From Olivibacter domesticus (lineage in GTDB: Bacteria > Bacteroidota > Bacteroidia > Sphingobacteriales > Sphingobacteriaceae), in the NCBI RefSeq assembly GCF_900109575.1, contig NZ_FOAF01000001.1, positions 372,001-436,000 on the forward strand: 64,000 nucleotides of DNA, written 5' to 3'. Positions 53,814 through 63,999 of this stretch are shown here, one piece after another (position 1 is the first letter of the stretch; the number at the start of each line of letters is the position of its first letter). The position numbers were made by a program, and so were the translations under genes. The notes beneath the pieces are model-generated. The model was not told where the DNA came from. It made no database searches and saw only the letters and a list, made by a program, of their open reading frames with translations.

Positions 53814-53834
53814 AAAGCCGGTTTAACCAGCTTT
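53814..53834. terminator. Short hairpin near the 3' end of the GH2 PUL
   Basis: AAAGCCGGTTTAACCAGCTTT folds into a stem of AAGC and GGTT paired with AACC and GCTT with one mismatch. It lies about 60 bases downstream of the GH2 stop on the minus strand. With the stronger hairpin at 53845-53875 it may form a tandem terminator. Confidence 0.45.
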
Positions 53835-53844
53835 GATCAAAGAA

Positions 53845-53875
53845 AGATAATCTATTCTATATAAATAGACTATCT
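53845..53875. terminator. Terminator hairpin downstream of the GH2 gene
   Basis: AGATAATCTATT (53845-53856) and AATAGACTATCT (53864-53875) form a 12-bp stem with one mismatch and a 7-base loop, 18 bases after the GH2 stop codon on the minus strand. A T-rich tract follows on that strand (TTTCTTTG). Confidence 0.6.
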
Positions 53876-53892
53876 TCTCTGTAGTGAGTAAT

Positions 53893-56289
53893 TTATAAAT
53901 CTACTGTGATTGCCGGAAAGGATTTGCTTTTAATATGTAGCTGAATTTTTTTATCTGCTGCTTTTTTATAAATGTATATTAACAGGTTGCCTTTGAATAA
54001 ACAATTAGTAGGTGAGAGGTAGCTTGCTAGATTTTGATGATCGCTGTTTTCCATTCCCCGAAATTCAGCCTGTCCGTCAATTTGAACCTCGATAGTGTCA
54101 TTTGCTGAATATACGGGATTATTATTTTCATCTACAGCAGTAATCAATATCTCCTTCAGCAGTGCAGATGGGTCAGTTTCTAAATCCTGATAAGTTAGTT
54201 TTACAGCCTTTTTTGAAGTTCGTATCTCATCTTTTGCAACTTCCACACCTTGGTTATAAGCTTTTGCTTCTAGCTTCCCTTCCTCAAATGGAATATCCCA
54301 ATAAATAAAACCCGTGTTCACTATTTTCTTACTCTTTTTTCCAAGTGATTTTCCATTCAAAAAGAGTTCTACTTCCGCCGCATTCGAGAAAGCCGTCACC
54401 CGTTGTTGAGCACCAAAGTCCTTACTCCATACAGGATCAGCCTTCTTATGGCTCCAAATACCATTATCGTCACCATGAGGAACAGGCGAAGTTCCGATGT
54501 AGACCATTGGTTTTTCTGCCCATAAACTCTGCCTGAAATAATATTCAGGCTTCGGAAATCCAGCGAGATCTAATAAACCTGCTCCGTTACTTCTATTGGG
54601 CCATTTTCCTGCTTCTCCAAGATAGTCAATGCCTGTCCATAGAAATTGACCAGAAATATATTCATTGGTATCAACGGCGAGCCAGGCTTTATACTGCATG
54701 CCATTCTCACTACCATAGATAATACGCGCTGGATATTTGGCATGATCTTCCGCATATCGATATTCTTGATAATTATACCCTACAACGTCTACATTCGTAG
54801 GGTAGGAGGTTGTATTCGACATTACTACCCCGGCAAGAGCCGCAGTAATAGGGCGTGTAGTATCAATACTTTTTGCCGCATCAACTAAGCTTTTTGAGAG
54901 TGATCCGAGCCGACTCGCTGGTGGATGATCGGGCAGGTGGCCTTTTCCGTAGATCTGCGGGTTGTTGCCACCACTTAATACTTCGTGGCTATATGGATCG
55001 TTTGGATAGTCTACCTCATTACCAACACTCCATAAAATAATCGAAGGCTTATTACGATTGCGTAGGATCATATCTTTGACATCCTTCGTAGCCCAGTCTT
55101 TAAAGTGTTTATGATACCCGTCTTTTCCTGGAGTCCCGACATTCCAACCAGCGATCCATTTGTTTTTTCCGAACTCCCATTCATCAAAGGCTTCATCCAT
55201 TACTAAAAAACCGAGTTCATCACACAAGGTATAAAAGAAGTCGGCATGTGGATTATGACTCATCCGTATAGCATTTACACCTCCATCTTTAAGGGTTTTT
55301 AGACGACGGCGCCATACGTTCTCAAATGTTGCCACGCCCAGTGCACCTGCATCATCATGAATACAAACACCCTTGAGCTTCATGCTTCGATCGTTTAAAA
55401 AGAATCCTTTATCGGCATCGAAACGAAACGTTCGAAAGCCAACTTTCTCTTGATATTCATCTACTGCTTTGCCATTAACCCTAACTTTTATCGCCAATGT
55501 ATAAAGGTAAGGCCTATCGACCGACCAGCGTTGTGGCTTAGCTAAGGTAAAGGCCGTTTGTATTTCCTGTTGTTTATTTCCCGATAGCATTACTTCTTTC
55601 TTTTCCTGAGCAACCACCTTACCGCTTCCGTCGAGCAGTGTAACTTCCATCTCAGCTGAAGCTTTAGCAGCATGATCATTTTCTAGGTTTACGCGTACAT
55701 GTCCTTTAGCTTCCTGATCAGTTACCTGTGGCGTAGTGAATGCTACTCCCCATGTGGCAATGTGCAGAGGATTTTGCTTCAACAGGTACACGTTGCGGTA
55801 GATACCTGAGCCGGTATACCATCGAGCGTCGGCGAATTCACGGTGATCTACTTTGACGGCAAGTACATTATTGCCGCTCTTTAAATAAGGACTTAAATCG
55901 TAGTAAAAGGAAATAAAACCATTAGGTCGTTTACCGAGATGATGGCCATTGACCCAGACTTCCGCATTTTTGTATACACCATCAAAATAAATAGTCCATT
56001 TAGTTTTTTCATCTTCTTTGGGAAGCTGAAAAGTTTTCCTGTACCAACCAATACCACCCGGTAAATAGCCTGTCGCGCTAGCCCACTGCTGTGCAAAAGG
56101 GCCTGCAACGGTCCAATCATGTGGCAAGCTTACGTCTTTCCATTTTTGGTCGTTAAAAGAAAGGGCAGCACCGTTGGTGACATCACCCAAATGGAATTTC
56201 CACTGATCATTGAACAGAATTTTGTTCTGTTGACCAATTGCCGGTAACCATATAAGGAAGCCTATGAGTAGGCTGATGAGCTGTTTCAT
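53893..56289 (-). CDS. Secreted GH2 glycosidase (beta-galactosidase type, DUF4982-containing)
   Basis: GH2 enzyme of 798 residues from the ATG at 56289, which gives a signal peptide MKQLISLLIGFLIWLPAIGQ; 38 upstream codons are open but would overlap the SusD gene. Domains in order: sugar-binding beta-sandwich (SLPHDWTVAGPF, GGIGWYRKTFQLP, FDGVYKNAEVWVNGHHLG), immunoglobulin-like domain, and TIM barrel about 310-580 with acid/base E425 in SVGNEVDYP and nucleophile E528 in IYGSENGMQ. A C-terminal DUF4982-like domain is suggested by AFSNAAEVELFLNGKSLG. It is a retaining exo-enzyme; beta-galactosidase is the commonest activity for this layout, but beta-glucuronidase or other activities are possible. 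It closes the PUL after SusC and SusD. Confidence 0.9.
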   Translation of the reverse strand: MKQLISLLIGFLIWLPAIGQQNKILFNDQWKFHLGDVTNGAALSFNDQKWKDVSLPHDWTVAGPFAQQWASATGYLPGGIGWYRKTFQLPKEDEKTKWTIYFDGVYKNAEVWVNGHHLGKRPNGFISFYYDLSPYLKSGNNVLAVKVDHREFADARWYTGSGIYRNVYLLKQNPLHIATWGVAFTTPQVTDQEAKGHVRVNLENDHAAKASAEMEVTLLDGSGKVVAQEKKEVMLSGNKQQEIQTAFTLAKPQRWSVDRPYLYTLAIKVRVNGKAVDEYQEKVGFRTFRFDADKGFFLNDRSMKLKGVCIHDDAGALGVATFENVWRRRLKTLKDGGVNAIRMSHNPHADFFYTLCDELGFLVMDEAFDEWEFGKNKWIAGWNVGTPGKDGYHKHFKDWATKDVKDMILRNRNKPSIILWSVGNEVDYPNDPYSHEVLSGGNNPQIYGKGHLPDHPPASRLGSLSKSLVDAAKSIDTTRPITAALAGVVMSNTTSYPTNVDVVGYNYQEYRYAEDHAKYPARIIYGSENGMQYKAWLAVDTNEYISGQFLWTGIDYLGEAGKWPNRSNGAGLLDLAGFPKPEYYFRQSLWAEKPMVYIGTSPVPHGDDNGIWSHKKADPVWSKDFGAQQRVTAFSNAAEVELFLNGKSLGKKSKKIVNTGFIYWDIPFEEGKLEAKAYNQGVEVAKDEIRTSKKAVKLTYQDLETDPSALLKEILITAVDENNNPVYSANDTIEVQIDGQAEFRGMENSDHQNLASYLSPTNCLFKGNLLIYIYKKAADKKIQLHIKSKSFPAITVDL

Positions 56290-56302
56290 AATAGCCTTTT
56301 GT

Positions 56303-58003
56303 TTAATAACCTGGATTTTGTTGCAATGTATTGTTAGATGCCTGAATTTCCTCCCTTGGTATCGGTAACCAATAATGTTTAGCGACAAAGCTCCTACCAT
56401 CAAGTGCTACTTTCCGTGTGTAAGTCAAGGTATTACCGCTTTTGATAACATCTATGCCATATGCTGGTACATTTTCGGTCTGCTCCGCGATTTTCCAACG
56501 ACGAACATCGTAAAAACGATGCTCTTCAAAGGCAAGTTCAATCTGCCGTTCATTGCGTATGAGTTCTCTAAATTCCTGTTGACCTACACCAGCGGGTACG
56601 GCAGGCATTCCCACACCTGTGCGGGTCCGAATCTGGTTAATCGCATCGCGAGCGGAAAGACTTGCGCCGGCCGGCACAGCATCCGGCCCTGATAACTCAT
56701 TGGCCGCTTCGGCAAAGTTTAACAAAACTTCTGCATAGCGGAAATAGATCCATGGTTGTAAGCCTGCAATATTCCATGGATTATTGATAGGCATATCTTC
56801 ATCCGTAAATTTCATTAAGTAATATCCGGTGCGACTGGTATTCCAATTAGAAGGACCATCTTTGCTGTCGCGTCCACCTGGGGTGAAAGTTTCTATATTT
56901 CGTTCCCGGTAACTGGCTCCATTGAATAAAATTGTTTGATAAAAACGGGGATCGCGATCAACATAAGGGTTTTGCGGATCATAACCTGATGTAGGATCAC
57001 TAATAGCTTTACCATTCGCCATGCGATAGGCATCTACTAGATTCTGCAAAGGTACATTGCCACCCCAGCCATCATAACCATTTGGACCGTTAGCAATTTC
57101 TAAGGGCACGTGACGCGCACCAACCGAGTAGTAACGGGCAAAAATGATCTCGTTATCATCGCTGGTTTTGCGAAATAGCTGTCGGTAACCACTTTGCGAA
57201 ATCGCATAGCGATTTAATGTGATGACCGCATTTGCTGCGCTTACCGCCGCTTCCCAAGTACCGGCATTGTACAGCGGACTGGCAGCATAAAGTGCTAATC
57301 GTGATTTAAGTGCTAGAGCGGCTCCTTTAGTTGCCCTACCACGTAACCAACTACCATTGTTACTTTCGGGTAGTACGGCAGCAGCCTCATCTAGCTGTGC
57401 GAGCACGTAAGCCAAGCTTGTTGCAATATCTTCTCTTTTAAAGAGAGAGGGGTCGCTAAAATCATCGGTGAGCTCCGTTACCTTATCGCCAATAAGCACC
57501 ACACCTCCATAATTACGGATCAGGTCGTGATAACGGAATGCCCTAATAAATTTCAGCTCGGCTATAATGAGATTTTTATGTGCATCGCTCATGGGTACTT
57601 CATTGATATGTGTTAAGGCATAATTGCATTCGCGAATACTGCGATAACTTCGTTTCCATAAGGTGCCTGCTATACCGGTGTTTTCCGGTAATAGCTGTCC
57701 ACGCTGAATGAACCAAGTATTATCATCATTGTTGTAAACAGATTCATCCGACAAGGATGACCACATCGCATATTCAAATCCTCTTCCGAAGCCGGGGGGG
57801 GTGCCTTCATTTTCTTTGTTAACAATTCGTACCCCAAGATAGCGATTTACAACAAAGGCTTCAAACAATACGGAATCGGCCAAGACGGCGGCATCAGATA
57901 CTTTATCCGTAGGGGTTACATCAAGAAAATCCTTTTTGCAGGCGGTTGTTGTGAAAGCCAGAGCGGCTAAAACAAACAAATGTATTTTATTTATGGTATT
58001 CAT
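56303..58003 (-). CDS. SusD/RagB-like surface lipoprotein
   Basis: Lipoprotein of 566 residues with lipobox FTTTAC (Cys22). The RagB/SusD core is shown by RSIRECNYALTHINEVPMSD, IAELKFIRAFRYHDLIRNYG, KSRLALYAASPLYNAGTWE and the C-terminal RNERQIELAFEEHRFYDVRR and IPREEIQASNNTLQQNPGY. It lies 18 bases after its SusC partner and 13 before the GH2 gene. It binds the glycan at the surface; the sugar is not predictable, although GH2 suggests a beta-galactoside or related linkage. Confidence 0.93.
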   Translation of the reverse strand: MNTINKIHLFVLAALAFTTTACKKDFLDVTPTDKVSDAAVLADSVLFEAFVVNRYLGVRIVNKENEGTPPGFGRGFEYAMWSSLSDESVYNNDDNTWFIQRGQLLPENTGIAGTLWKRSYRSIRECNYALTHINEVPMSDAHKNLIIAELKFIRAFRYHDLIRNYGGVVLIGDKVTELTDDFSDPSLFKREDIATSLAYVLAQLDEAAAVLPESNNGSWLRGRATKGAALALKSRLALYAASPLYNAGTWEAAVSAANAVITLNRYAISQSGYRQLFRKTSDDNEIIFARYYSVGARHVPLEIANGPNGYDGWGGNVPLQNLVDAYRMANGKAISDPTSGYDPQNPYVDRDPRFYQTILFNGASYRERNIETFTPGGRDSKDGPSNWNTSRTGYYLMKFTDEDMPINNPWNIAGLQPWIYFRYAEVLLNFAEAANELSGPDAVPAGASLSARDAINQIRTRTGVGMPAVPAGVGQQEFRELIRNERQIELAFEEHRFYDVRRWKIAEQTENVPAYGIDVIKSGNTLTYTRKVALDGRSFVAKHYWLPIPREEIQASNNTLQQNPGY

Positions 58004-58021
58004 GTTTTTAGCGTTTAAAGG

Positions 58022-61000
58022 TTAGAAACGTACATTAGCTCCTATGTTGATGATACGTTGCTGCGGGTAAAACTGGCCACTCTCACTCGATCCTTCCGGA
58101 TCAAAGTCCTTTAATTTGGTAAGGGTGAAAAGATTAAATCCGCTAGCAAATACCCGAACGGATTTTAGGCCAACTTTACTCAAGAGTGTTTCCGGCAAAG
58201 TATAACCTAATTCTACACTTTTCAGACGAACAAAAGCTGTGTTAAACAACCAAAAATCATTCTTATATAATCCACCACTAATAGAAGAGGATGCTCGTTC
58301 GTCTACGCGGGGGTAGGAGCCATTCGGGTTTTCAGGGCTCCAGCGATTTTCGGCCCAGGTATTAAAGTAGTTGCCAATGGTTCCTACTTCGGCTAATATA
58401 TATTGGCGTACTCTGCCTTGGCCTGCAAACACAGCCGAAAGATCAAATTGCTTATAAGAAGCGTTCAATGTTAAGCCAAAAGTGATCTGTGGAATATTAC
58501 CGAGATCAGTCTGTACCATATCATCAGCCGTGATTACACCATCCTGATTGTAATCTTCCAATATTAAATCGCCAACTTTTGCTCCAGCAACATGCGGATA
58601 GGCATCTAAGTCTTCCTGACTACGGAAAATACCCATATTTCGATAAAGGAGATAACTGTTTAATGGACGACCTGTTAAACTTTGATAAGGTAATACGGCA
58701 GGCGACTCATCCCTAAATACGACATTGCTCTTAACATAGGTGATATTACCGGCTATGCCGAAGCTTACCGTTCCGCTACGTTGATAACCCAAGGTGGCTT
58801 CGATACCCTTATTATCTACTTTGCCGATGTTTTCGGATGGTACCAAGGGAATGTCAGATTCGTCTGCACTTGGTGTTGATGGGTCAGGATCATAAGGGTT
58901 AACAATACCTGTACTGCCAGGGATAGAGGCATTTCTAGGCAGTAAGATCTTCGACCTTTTTTCCATAAAATAAATGAATTCCAAGTTGAAGTTTTTCAAA
59001 AACTGTGCGTTGAAGCCAACATCCGTCTTCTTCGAAACTTCCCAAGTAATATTCGGATTGGCTAATTTAATTAAGTCGACTCCGGGGTAAATTCCACTAC
59101 CCAAGGTGTAGTAGTTTCTAAGCTTGTAGTTGTTAATAAACTGATTTGCCCCTACATTATCACCACCTAGTTCTCCATAAGAAGCCCGTAATTTCAAATC
59201 ATCTATAAAGTGTACCTGATCTTTAAACCAGTCTTCTTGTGAGATACGCCATCCTGCCGAGATACCAGGGAAATAGCCATTGCGCTTACCTTTAGGAAAA
59301 ATAGAGGAGGCGTCAATCCGTAACTGTGCTTCTATTAGGTATTTTTCGTTGTAGTTGTAGTTAACCCTACTGATAAAGCTACTACGGCTTTCTCTCCAGC
59401 TTAAACCCGCATTTGTGCGATCTTCCAATGAAGTACCTCCTTGCGATAATTCTGGCGTCAGTGATGAAGGGAAATTGCGACGCCCTGCTTCCATTCTACT
59501 CAAGGTTCTTTCACTTTGTTCATAGGCTGCGAAAGCTTTAACATTATGCGCACCGAAACTACGTTCATAGTTCAATTTGATATGGGAGGTGGTTAAAGAA
59601 GTATTCTCCTGAAATTGATTTAACTGTGCTTTGGGTTCACCCACCGTGCGGGGTTCATAGATACCGTTGGTTGCGTTGTAGTTATATACAAGATAGGGTG
59701 TGATGAAATTCTTTCCTGACTCTTGTGAACGGTCGATTGCAAAAAAACCGTCCAACATCAATCCTTCCACCGGCAATTGGTAGGAAGCACGTAAGATACC
59801 ATTGAAAATCTGTTTAGGGTTTTGGTTGGTTCCCCCTGCATCGGTAGCCATCATCACCGGGTTGTTGTTTTCAATGCCGGTAGTAGGCAAGCCATTGGCA
59901 TAGCGCGGTAATACGGTGGGATAGGCACGATACAGGTTACGGAAAATGTCACCCGCCCCAGTTGTGGGGAATAAGCGCTTTTCTTCACGGCCTGCGAGCG
60001 ACATGCCTACTTTAAAGCGATCCGTTACATCCAGATCAATATTGGAGCGGAAATTGTACTGCTTAAAATTGGTGACACCGTTTTTGAAAATACCATCTTG
60101 CTTAAGTGTACCTGCGGAAACGAAGTATTTAACTTTTTCCGAACCACCATTTACAGATAAATTATGCTGATTCTGAAGGGCTGTGTTGTCCAGCACTTCT
60201 TTCTGCCAGTCGGTATTAGGAAAATTTTCGGGATCTGAGCCATTTCTAAACTTTTCTATATCTTCTGCCGAGTAGAATTGAAAGAGGCCTCCTGCGGGAT
60301 TGTTATAGTAATTGATCTCATTACGGATGGTGGCGTAGGTAGCCGCATCTGCCATCTTTGGTAAGCGGGTAGGAGAGGCAAAGCCTTGGTTAAAACTATA
60401 GGAAACGGTTGGCTTACCAGTACCTCCTTTTTTGGTAGTTACCAAAATAACCCCATTCGCAGCGCGACTTCCATAGACAGCTGCTGATGCATCTTTCAGT
60501 ACACTTACACTTTCTATATCATTGGGATCGAGTCGTTCCAGACCACCAACCTGTCCGGGTACTCCATCCACTACAACTAGCACATCGGTGTTGCCTGTTG
60601 TAGATATACCGCGAATGCGTATTTGTGAGCCGTCGTATCCAGGCTCACCACCTCTATTGGTAGCTACTAAGCCTGAAAAGCGACCCGCCAGTGAATTCGA
60701 TACGTTGGGTTGTGGACTTTTAACTATATCGGCTCCTTTTACTTCCGATATAGAACCGGTGACAGTGGCTCTCTTCTGCGTACCATAACCTACTACCACC
60801 ACTTCATTCAATGCTTGCGCATCAGGTTGCAGAACGATCCGCATAGCTTGATTACGGACGATGTTTACTTCATGTGTAAGATAGCCGACATAGCTGATGA
60901 CCAATGCCGTTTCGGTATTAGGTAGCTGGATACTGAACCTTCCCTGTGCATCGGTACTGCCACCGCCTTGCCCTCCTTTGCCCCGAATACTTACCCCTGG

Positions 61001-61189
61001 AAGAGGCATGCCTTTCTCATCTAACACGGTGCCTACGATAGGACTTTGTTGCTTCACGCCGACCTGCCTCGTTTTAATAAACGGATTGGCAGGAGCCGCT
61101 TGTACGTCGTAGCTAACTAAACTATAAATAGCCGCTAAAGTAAAGCATACACGTACAATTCCTCGTTTTTGATTGTAAATAGAATTCAT
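58022..61189 (-). CDS. SusC-like TonB-dependent glycan importer
   Basis: Outer-membrane transporter of 1055 residues. A signal peptide ends near VQAAPAN. The carboxypeptidase-D-like domain has GTVLDEKGMPLPGVSIRGKG. The plug has NEVVVVGYGTQKRATVTGSI, IRIRGISTTGNTDVLVVVDG and VSVLKDASAAVYGSRAANGV. The barrel ends in RIINIGANVRF. It is the first structural gene of the GH2 PUL and lies 152 bases downstream of the sensor gene on the same strand. A promoter responding to the sensor should lie in 61190-61341. Confidence 0.94.
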   Translation of the reverse strand: MNSIYNQKRGIVRVCFTLAAIYSLVSYDVQAAPANPFIKTRQVGVKQQSPIVGTVLDEKGMPLPGVSIRGKGGQGGGSTDAQGRFSIQLPNTETALVISYVGYLTHEVNIVRNQAMRIVLQPDAQALNEVVVVGYGTQKRATVTGSISEVKGADIVKSPQPNVSNSLAGRFSGLVATNRGGEPGYDGSQIRIRGISTTGNTDVLVVVDGVPGQVGGLERLDPNDIESVSVLKDASAAVYGSRAANGVILVTTKKGGTGKPTVSYSFNQGFASPTRLPKMADAATYATIRNEINYYNNPAGGLFQFYSAEDIEKFRNGSDPENFPNTDWQKEVLDNTALQNQHNLSVNGGSEKVKYFVSAGTLKQDGIFKNGVTNFKQYNFRSNIDLDVTDRFKVGMSLAGREEKRLFPTTGAGDIFRNLYRAYPTVLPRYANGLPTTGIENNNPVMMATDAGGTNQNPKQIFNGILRASYQLPVEGLMLDGFFAIDRSQESGKNFITPYLVYNYNATNGIYEPRTVGEPKAQLNQFQENTSLTTSHIKLNYERSFGAHNVKAFAAYEQSERTLSRMEAGRRNFPSSLTPELSQGGTSLEDRTNAGLSWRESRSSFISRVNYNYNEKYLIEAQLRIDASSIFPKGKRNGYFPGISAGWRISQEDWFKDQVHFIDDLKLRASYGELGGDNVGANQFINNYKLRNYYTLGSGIYPGVDLIKLANPNITWEVSKKTDVGFNAQFLKNFNLEFIYFMEKRSKILLPRNASIPGSTGIVNPYDPDPSTPSADESDIPLVPSENIGKVDNKGIEATLGYQRSGTVSFGIAGNITYVKSNVVFRDESPAVLPYQSLTGRPLNSYLLYRNMGIFRSQEDLDAYPHVAGAKVGDLILEDYNQDGVITADDMVQTDLGNIPQITFGLTLNASYKQFDLSAVFAGQGRVRQYILAEVGTIGNYFNTWAENRWSPENPNGSYPRVDERASSSISGGLYKNDFWLFNTAFVRLKSVELGYTLPETLLSKVGLKSVRVFASGFNLFTLTKLKDFDPEGSSESGQFYPQQRIINIGANVRF

Positions 61190-61341
61190 AATACTATTGG
61201 TTAGGATAAACAGAACAGATTGAGCCGTTATATAAGGTTATGCTCTACCTGAAGGTTTATGAGGTACAAATCTCGTTTATCCCCCCTTAGTATGGTGAGG
61301 GGTAAAATAGAAAAAAAGAGGGGGCAAATATAATGATGGCC

Positions 61342-63999
61342 TTATTTTACATGATAAATGTTGTGAAAGGGTTTCCGATATTTTTTAATATATTCAGAAG
61401 GATTCATTTGATACTGCTTAGCAAATTGTTCTCGGAAATATTTAAGATCGCGCATCCCTACTTGGTAGGCTACCTCATAGATAGTAGCATCAGAGCTCAG
61501 GAACATGCGAGCAGCGATGTCAAGTCTAACGGTGCGGATAAAACTGTTTAGTGTAAGGTTGTGTATATCTTTAATTCGATTGCTTAGCGTCGCATAGGTG
61601 AGGCCACAAGCATCGGCTAATTTATGTACGTTGAAGTTGGTGTCGGTTAAGTGTTTTTCCACAATCTGCAAACATTTGTCGTGCAACTCTTGATCTTCGG
61701 CATTGATTCGCTGGAATTTGGCATTATCAGTGATATGGTGGAAAAAGTAATCTTTAAGATCATTCCTGTTTTTTAATACACCTTGTATTTTGGCAATTAG
61801 TACTTCCATATCAAAGGGCTTTGTAATATAGTCGTCCGCTCCACTCTGAATACCCTCCAGCTTTGTTTCGGTGTTATGGGAGGCCGTCAGCAGAATAATC
61901 GGAATATGTTTTCTAGTAAGGTCGTTTTTCAATTGTCTGCAAAAATCGATTCCATTACTCTCCTCCATTACAATATCACAAAGTATAAGGTCGGGCAAAT
62001 TATCTTCTAGCAAATCGACCGCCCCTTGTAGCTCATTTTGAACATATACTTCAAAGTAGGGTGATAGCATCTTTTTAAGATAATCGGTTAAGCTGATGTC
62101 ATCATCCACTACAAGTATTTTGTTAAAGGAATTGGCAGTTTTTGTTGTCTTGAAAGCCGGTGGAAATACTTCACGTTCGGTGATTGGAATGGCTGTAGAT
62201 CCATGAGTCATCTCTTGAGTTGGCGTATCTGCCGGGTTTGTTTCAACTTCTTTTACAGGGAGTTCCACGTAAAAGGTGGTGCCTTTGTTCAATTCGCTTT
62301 CATAACGTATGCTTCCATCGTGTAATTGAATCAACGATTTTACCATCCACAAGCCAACTCCAAATCCAGATCCTAAGCTACTTTTAGCATACGATTCATG
62401 GTGCGCAAAGGGTTCGAATAGTTTATCACCTATACGTTTGTCTATCCCGCAGCCGCTATCCTGTATGCTGAGGAAGACCTTATTCATCTTATGATCAAGT
62501 ATTAAATTAATTTCTAGACTACCTTCTTTAGTGAATTTAATAGCATTGAAAACGAGATTAAATAACACCATTTCCATTTTTTCACGGTCAATTAATAAGC
62601 AAAGCTCTTCCTGGCGGGTATGAAAAGTTACTATAAGGTTCTTTTGTTGTACTTGATGGTTAAAACAATTCAACACTTCTAGGATTAGGTTTACCAAATC
62701 AGTTGGCTGTAAATGCAGGTTCTCTTTGGTTAAATTATCTTTTCTAAAGGTAAGTGCTTGGTTAGCCAACCTTAACAGGCGGTTGGTATTTACATATAAC
62801 GTATTAACAGAAGGATCTTGATTTAAATGGGAATCTTTTTTATTAAGCAATTCTTTAACAGGTTGAAGAATGAGTGTTAAGCTGGAACGAAACTCATGTG
62901 ATAATCGTGTATAATAATTGATTTTCAACGAATTGATTTCCTGTTCTTTTGTCCGTTCAAGTTGACTAAGCTTTAGCTGATAATCTAGATACTGCTTTTG
63001 CAACTGATGGCGTCTATAATAGTATAAAGCACCCCCAACTAACAGTATGTACATAGTATAAGCCCACCAGGTTTTATACCAAGGCGGTAAAATCTCCAAA
63101 TCGATGTTCTTTAAACTTTTGGGAAGAATATTACCTCCTTGCTCAAGGGCTACCTGAAACGTGTAATTGCCCGGTGGCAGATAACGATAAGTGACAGATT
63201 GTTCGTTACCAACATAGTTCCAATGTTGATCCAGTCCTACTAATTTATAGGCAAAGCGATGATCGTCTGACTGGCCGTATTTTAAGGAAGCATAATGCAA
63301 GGTAAAGGTCGATAAATTATAAGGCAAGGTGAGTTTCTTGGTATCGTTTAGCGATTGGTTTAACTCGTATATATCCTTTTCTTTACCTAATAAATCTAAA
63401 CCTGTTAAGGTTATTTCTTGTTGAGGGGTTCTATATTTGACTAAGTTGGGATCAAAATAAGTGAGGCCACCTGTACCGGCAAAAAATAATTGATTCCGAT
63501 GCTTACTAAAAATGGCCGCTCGCGGATTGAACACTCCCGCTTGGATTCCTGTTGTTGGACCATAATTGACAATAGCTTTTGAATGCAGGTCGATACTCGA
63601 TAAACCTTTGATTGTACTTATCCAGCAACGTTTGTTTTGATCCTGCTGAATGGCTAGTACGGTGTTGCTAGCCAATCCGTTTTTTTCCTGAAAAGTATGA
63701 ACTATGCGCCTTTTATTCATATCATATACCAAGAGCCCATTGCTTTCGGTAGCAATCCATAAATTGCCGTCTTCCAAGATCGCTAAATCGTATATTACTT
63801 CTGATTTGAGTTTATCGAAGACTGTTCCATCCGGCAAATAGGCATAAAATAGTTCTTTTTGTTGCTCAAAGTAAGTGATGCCAGCACCATAAGTACCAAT
63901 GATGAGATTTCCCTTTTTATCCTCAGCAATTGATCGAATATCATTAGAGGGGATTGTGCTGTTTTGCGGCACATAGGTGCTGAATTGACGTGTTGATGG
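61342..63999 (-). CDS. Hybrid two-component sensor/regulator (HTCS), 5' end cut by window edge
   Basis: Hybrid regulator open to the window edge; about 886 residues visible of an expected 1300-1400. Numbering from the GTG codon at 63972: remaining two-component propeller blades to about 180 (IRSIAEDKKGNLIIGTYGAG, IQQDQNKRCWISTIKGLSSI), Y_Y_Y domain about 235-300, TM helix about 305-325 (TWWAYTMYILLVGGALYYY), histidine kinase with H359 in RLSHEFRSSLTLI, HATPase about 455-575, receiver about 615-735 with D666 in LILCDIVMEESNG, and an AraC helix-turn-helix about 775-875. HTCS proteins sense an oligosaccharide in the periplasm and activate the adjacent PUL, here SusC, SusD and GH2. No break in the domains is visible. 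The GTG is not the true start, since the frame continues upstream to the edge. Confidence 0.93.
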   Translation of the reverse strand, partial: PSTRQFSTYVPQNSTIPSNDIRSIAEDKKGNLIIGTYGAGITYFEQQKELFYAYLPDGTVFDKLKSEVIYDLAILEDGNLWIATESNGLLVYDMNKRRIVHTFQEKNGLASNTVLAIQQDQNKRCWISTIKGLSSIDLHSKAIVNYGPTTGIQAGVFNPRAAIFSKHRNQLFFAGTGGLTYFDPNLVKYRTPQQEITLTGLDLLGKEKDIYELNQSLNDTKKLTLPYNLSTFTLHYASLKYGQSDDHRFAYKLVGLDQHWNYVGNEQSVTYRYLPPGNYTFQVALEQGGNILPKSLKNIDLEILPPWYKTWWAYTMYILLVGGALYYYRRHQLQKQYLDYQLKLSQLERTKEQEINSLKINYYTRLSHEFRSSLTLILQPVKELLNKKDSHLNQDPSVNTLYVNTNRLLRLANQALTFRKDNLTKENLHLQPTDLVNLILEVLNCFNHQVQQKNLIVTFHTRQEELCLLIDREKMEMVLFNLVFNAIKFTKEGSLEINLILDHKMNKVFLSIQDSGCGIDKRIGDKLFEPFAHHESYAKSSLGSGFGVGLWMVKSLIQLHDGSIRYESELNKGTTFYVELPVKEVETNPADTPTQEMTHGSTAIPITEREVFPPAFKTTKTANSFNKILVVDDDISLTDYLKKMLSPYFEVYVQNELQGAVDLLEDNLPDLILCDIVMEESNGIDFCRQLKNDLTRKHIPIILLTASHNTETKLEGIQSGADDYITKPFDMEVLIAKIQGVLKNRNDLKDYFFHHITDNAKFQRINAEDQELHDKCLQIVEKHLTDTNFNVHKLADACGLTYATLSNRIKDIHNLTLNSFIRTVRLDIAARMFLSSDATIYEVAYQVGMRDLKYFREQFAKQYQMNPSEYIKKYRKPFHNIYHVK

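Larger units (their letters stand above)
53545..53892. other. 348-base spacer with hairpins, no gene seen
   Basis: This AT-rich spacer separates the Cys-rich gene from the GH2 gene. It contains the two inverted repeats described at 53814-53834 and 53845-53875. I found no coding sequence or gene relic. Confidence 0.55.

Noticed and set aside
56290-56403. Upstream extension of the GH2 gene by 38 codons
   Set aside because: It overlaps the SusD coding sequence and buries the signal peptide; 56289 gives a standard Sec signal.
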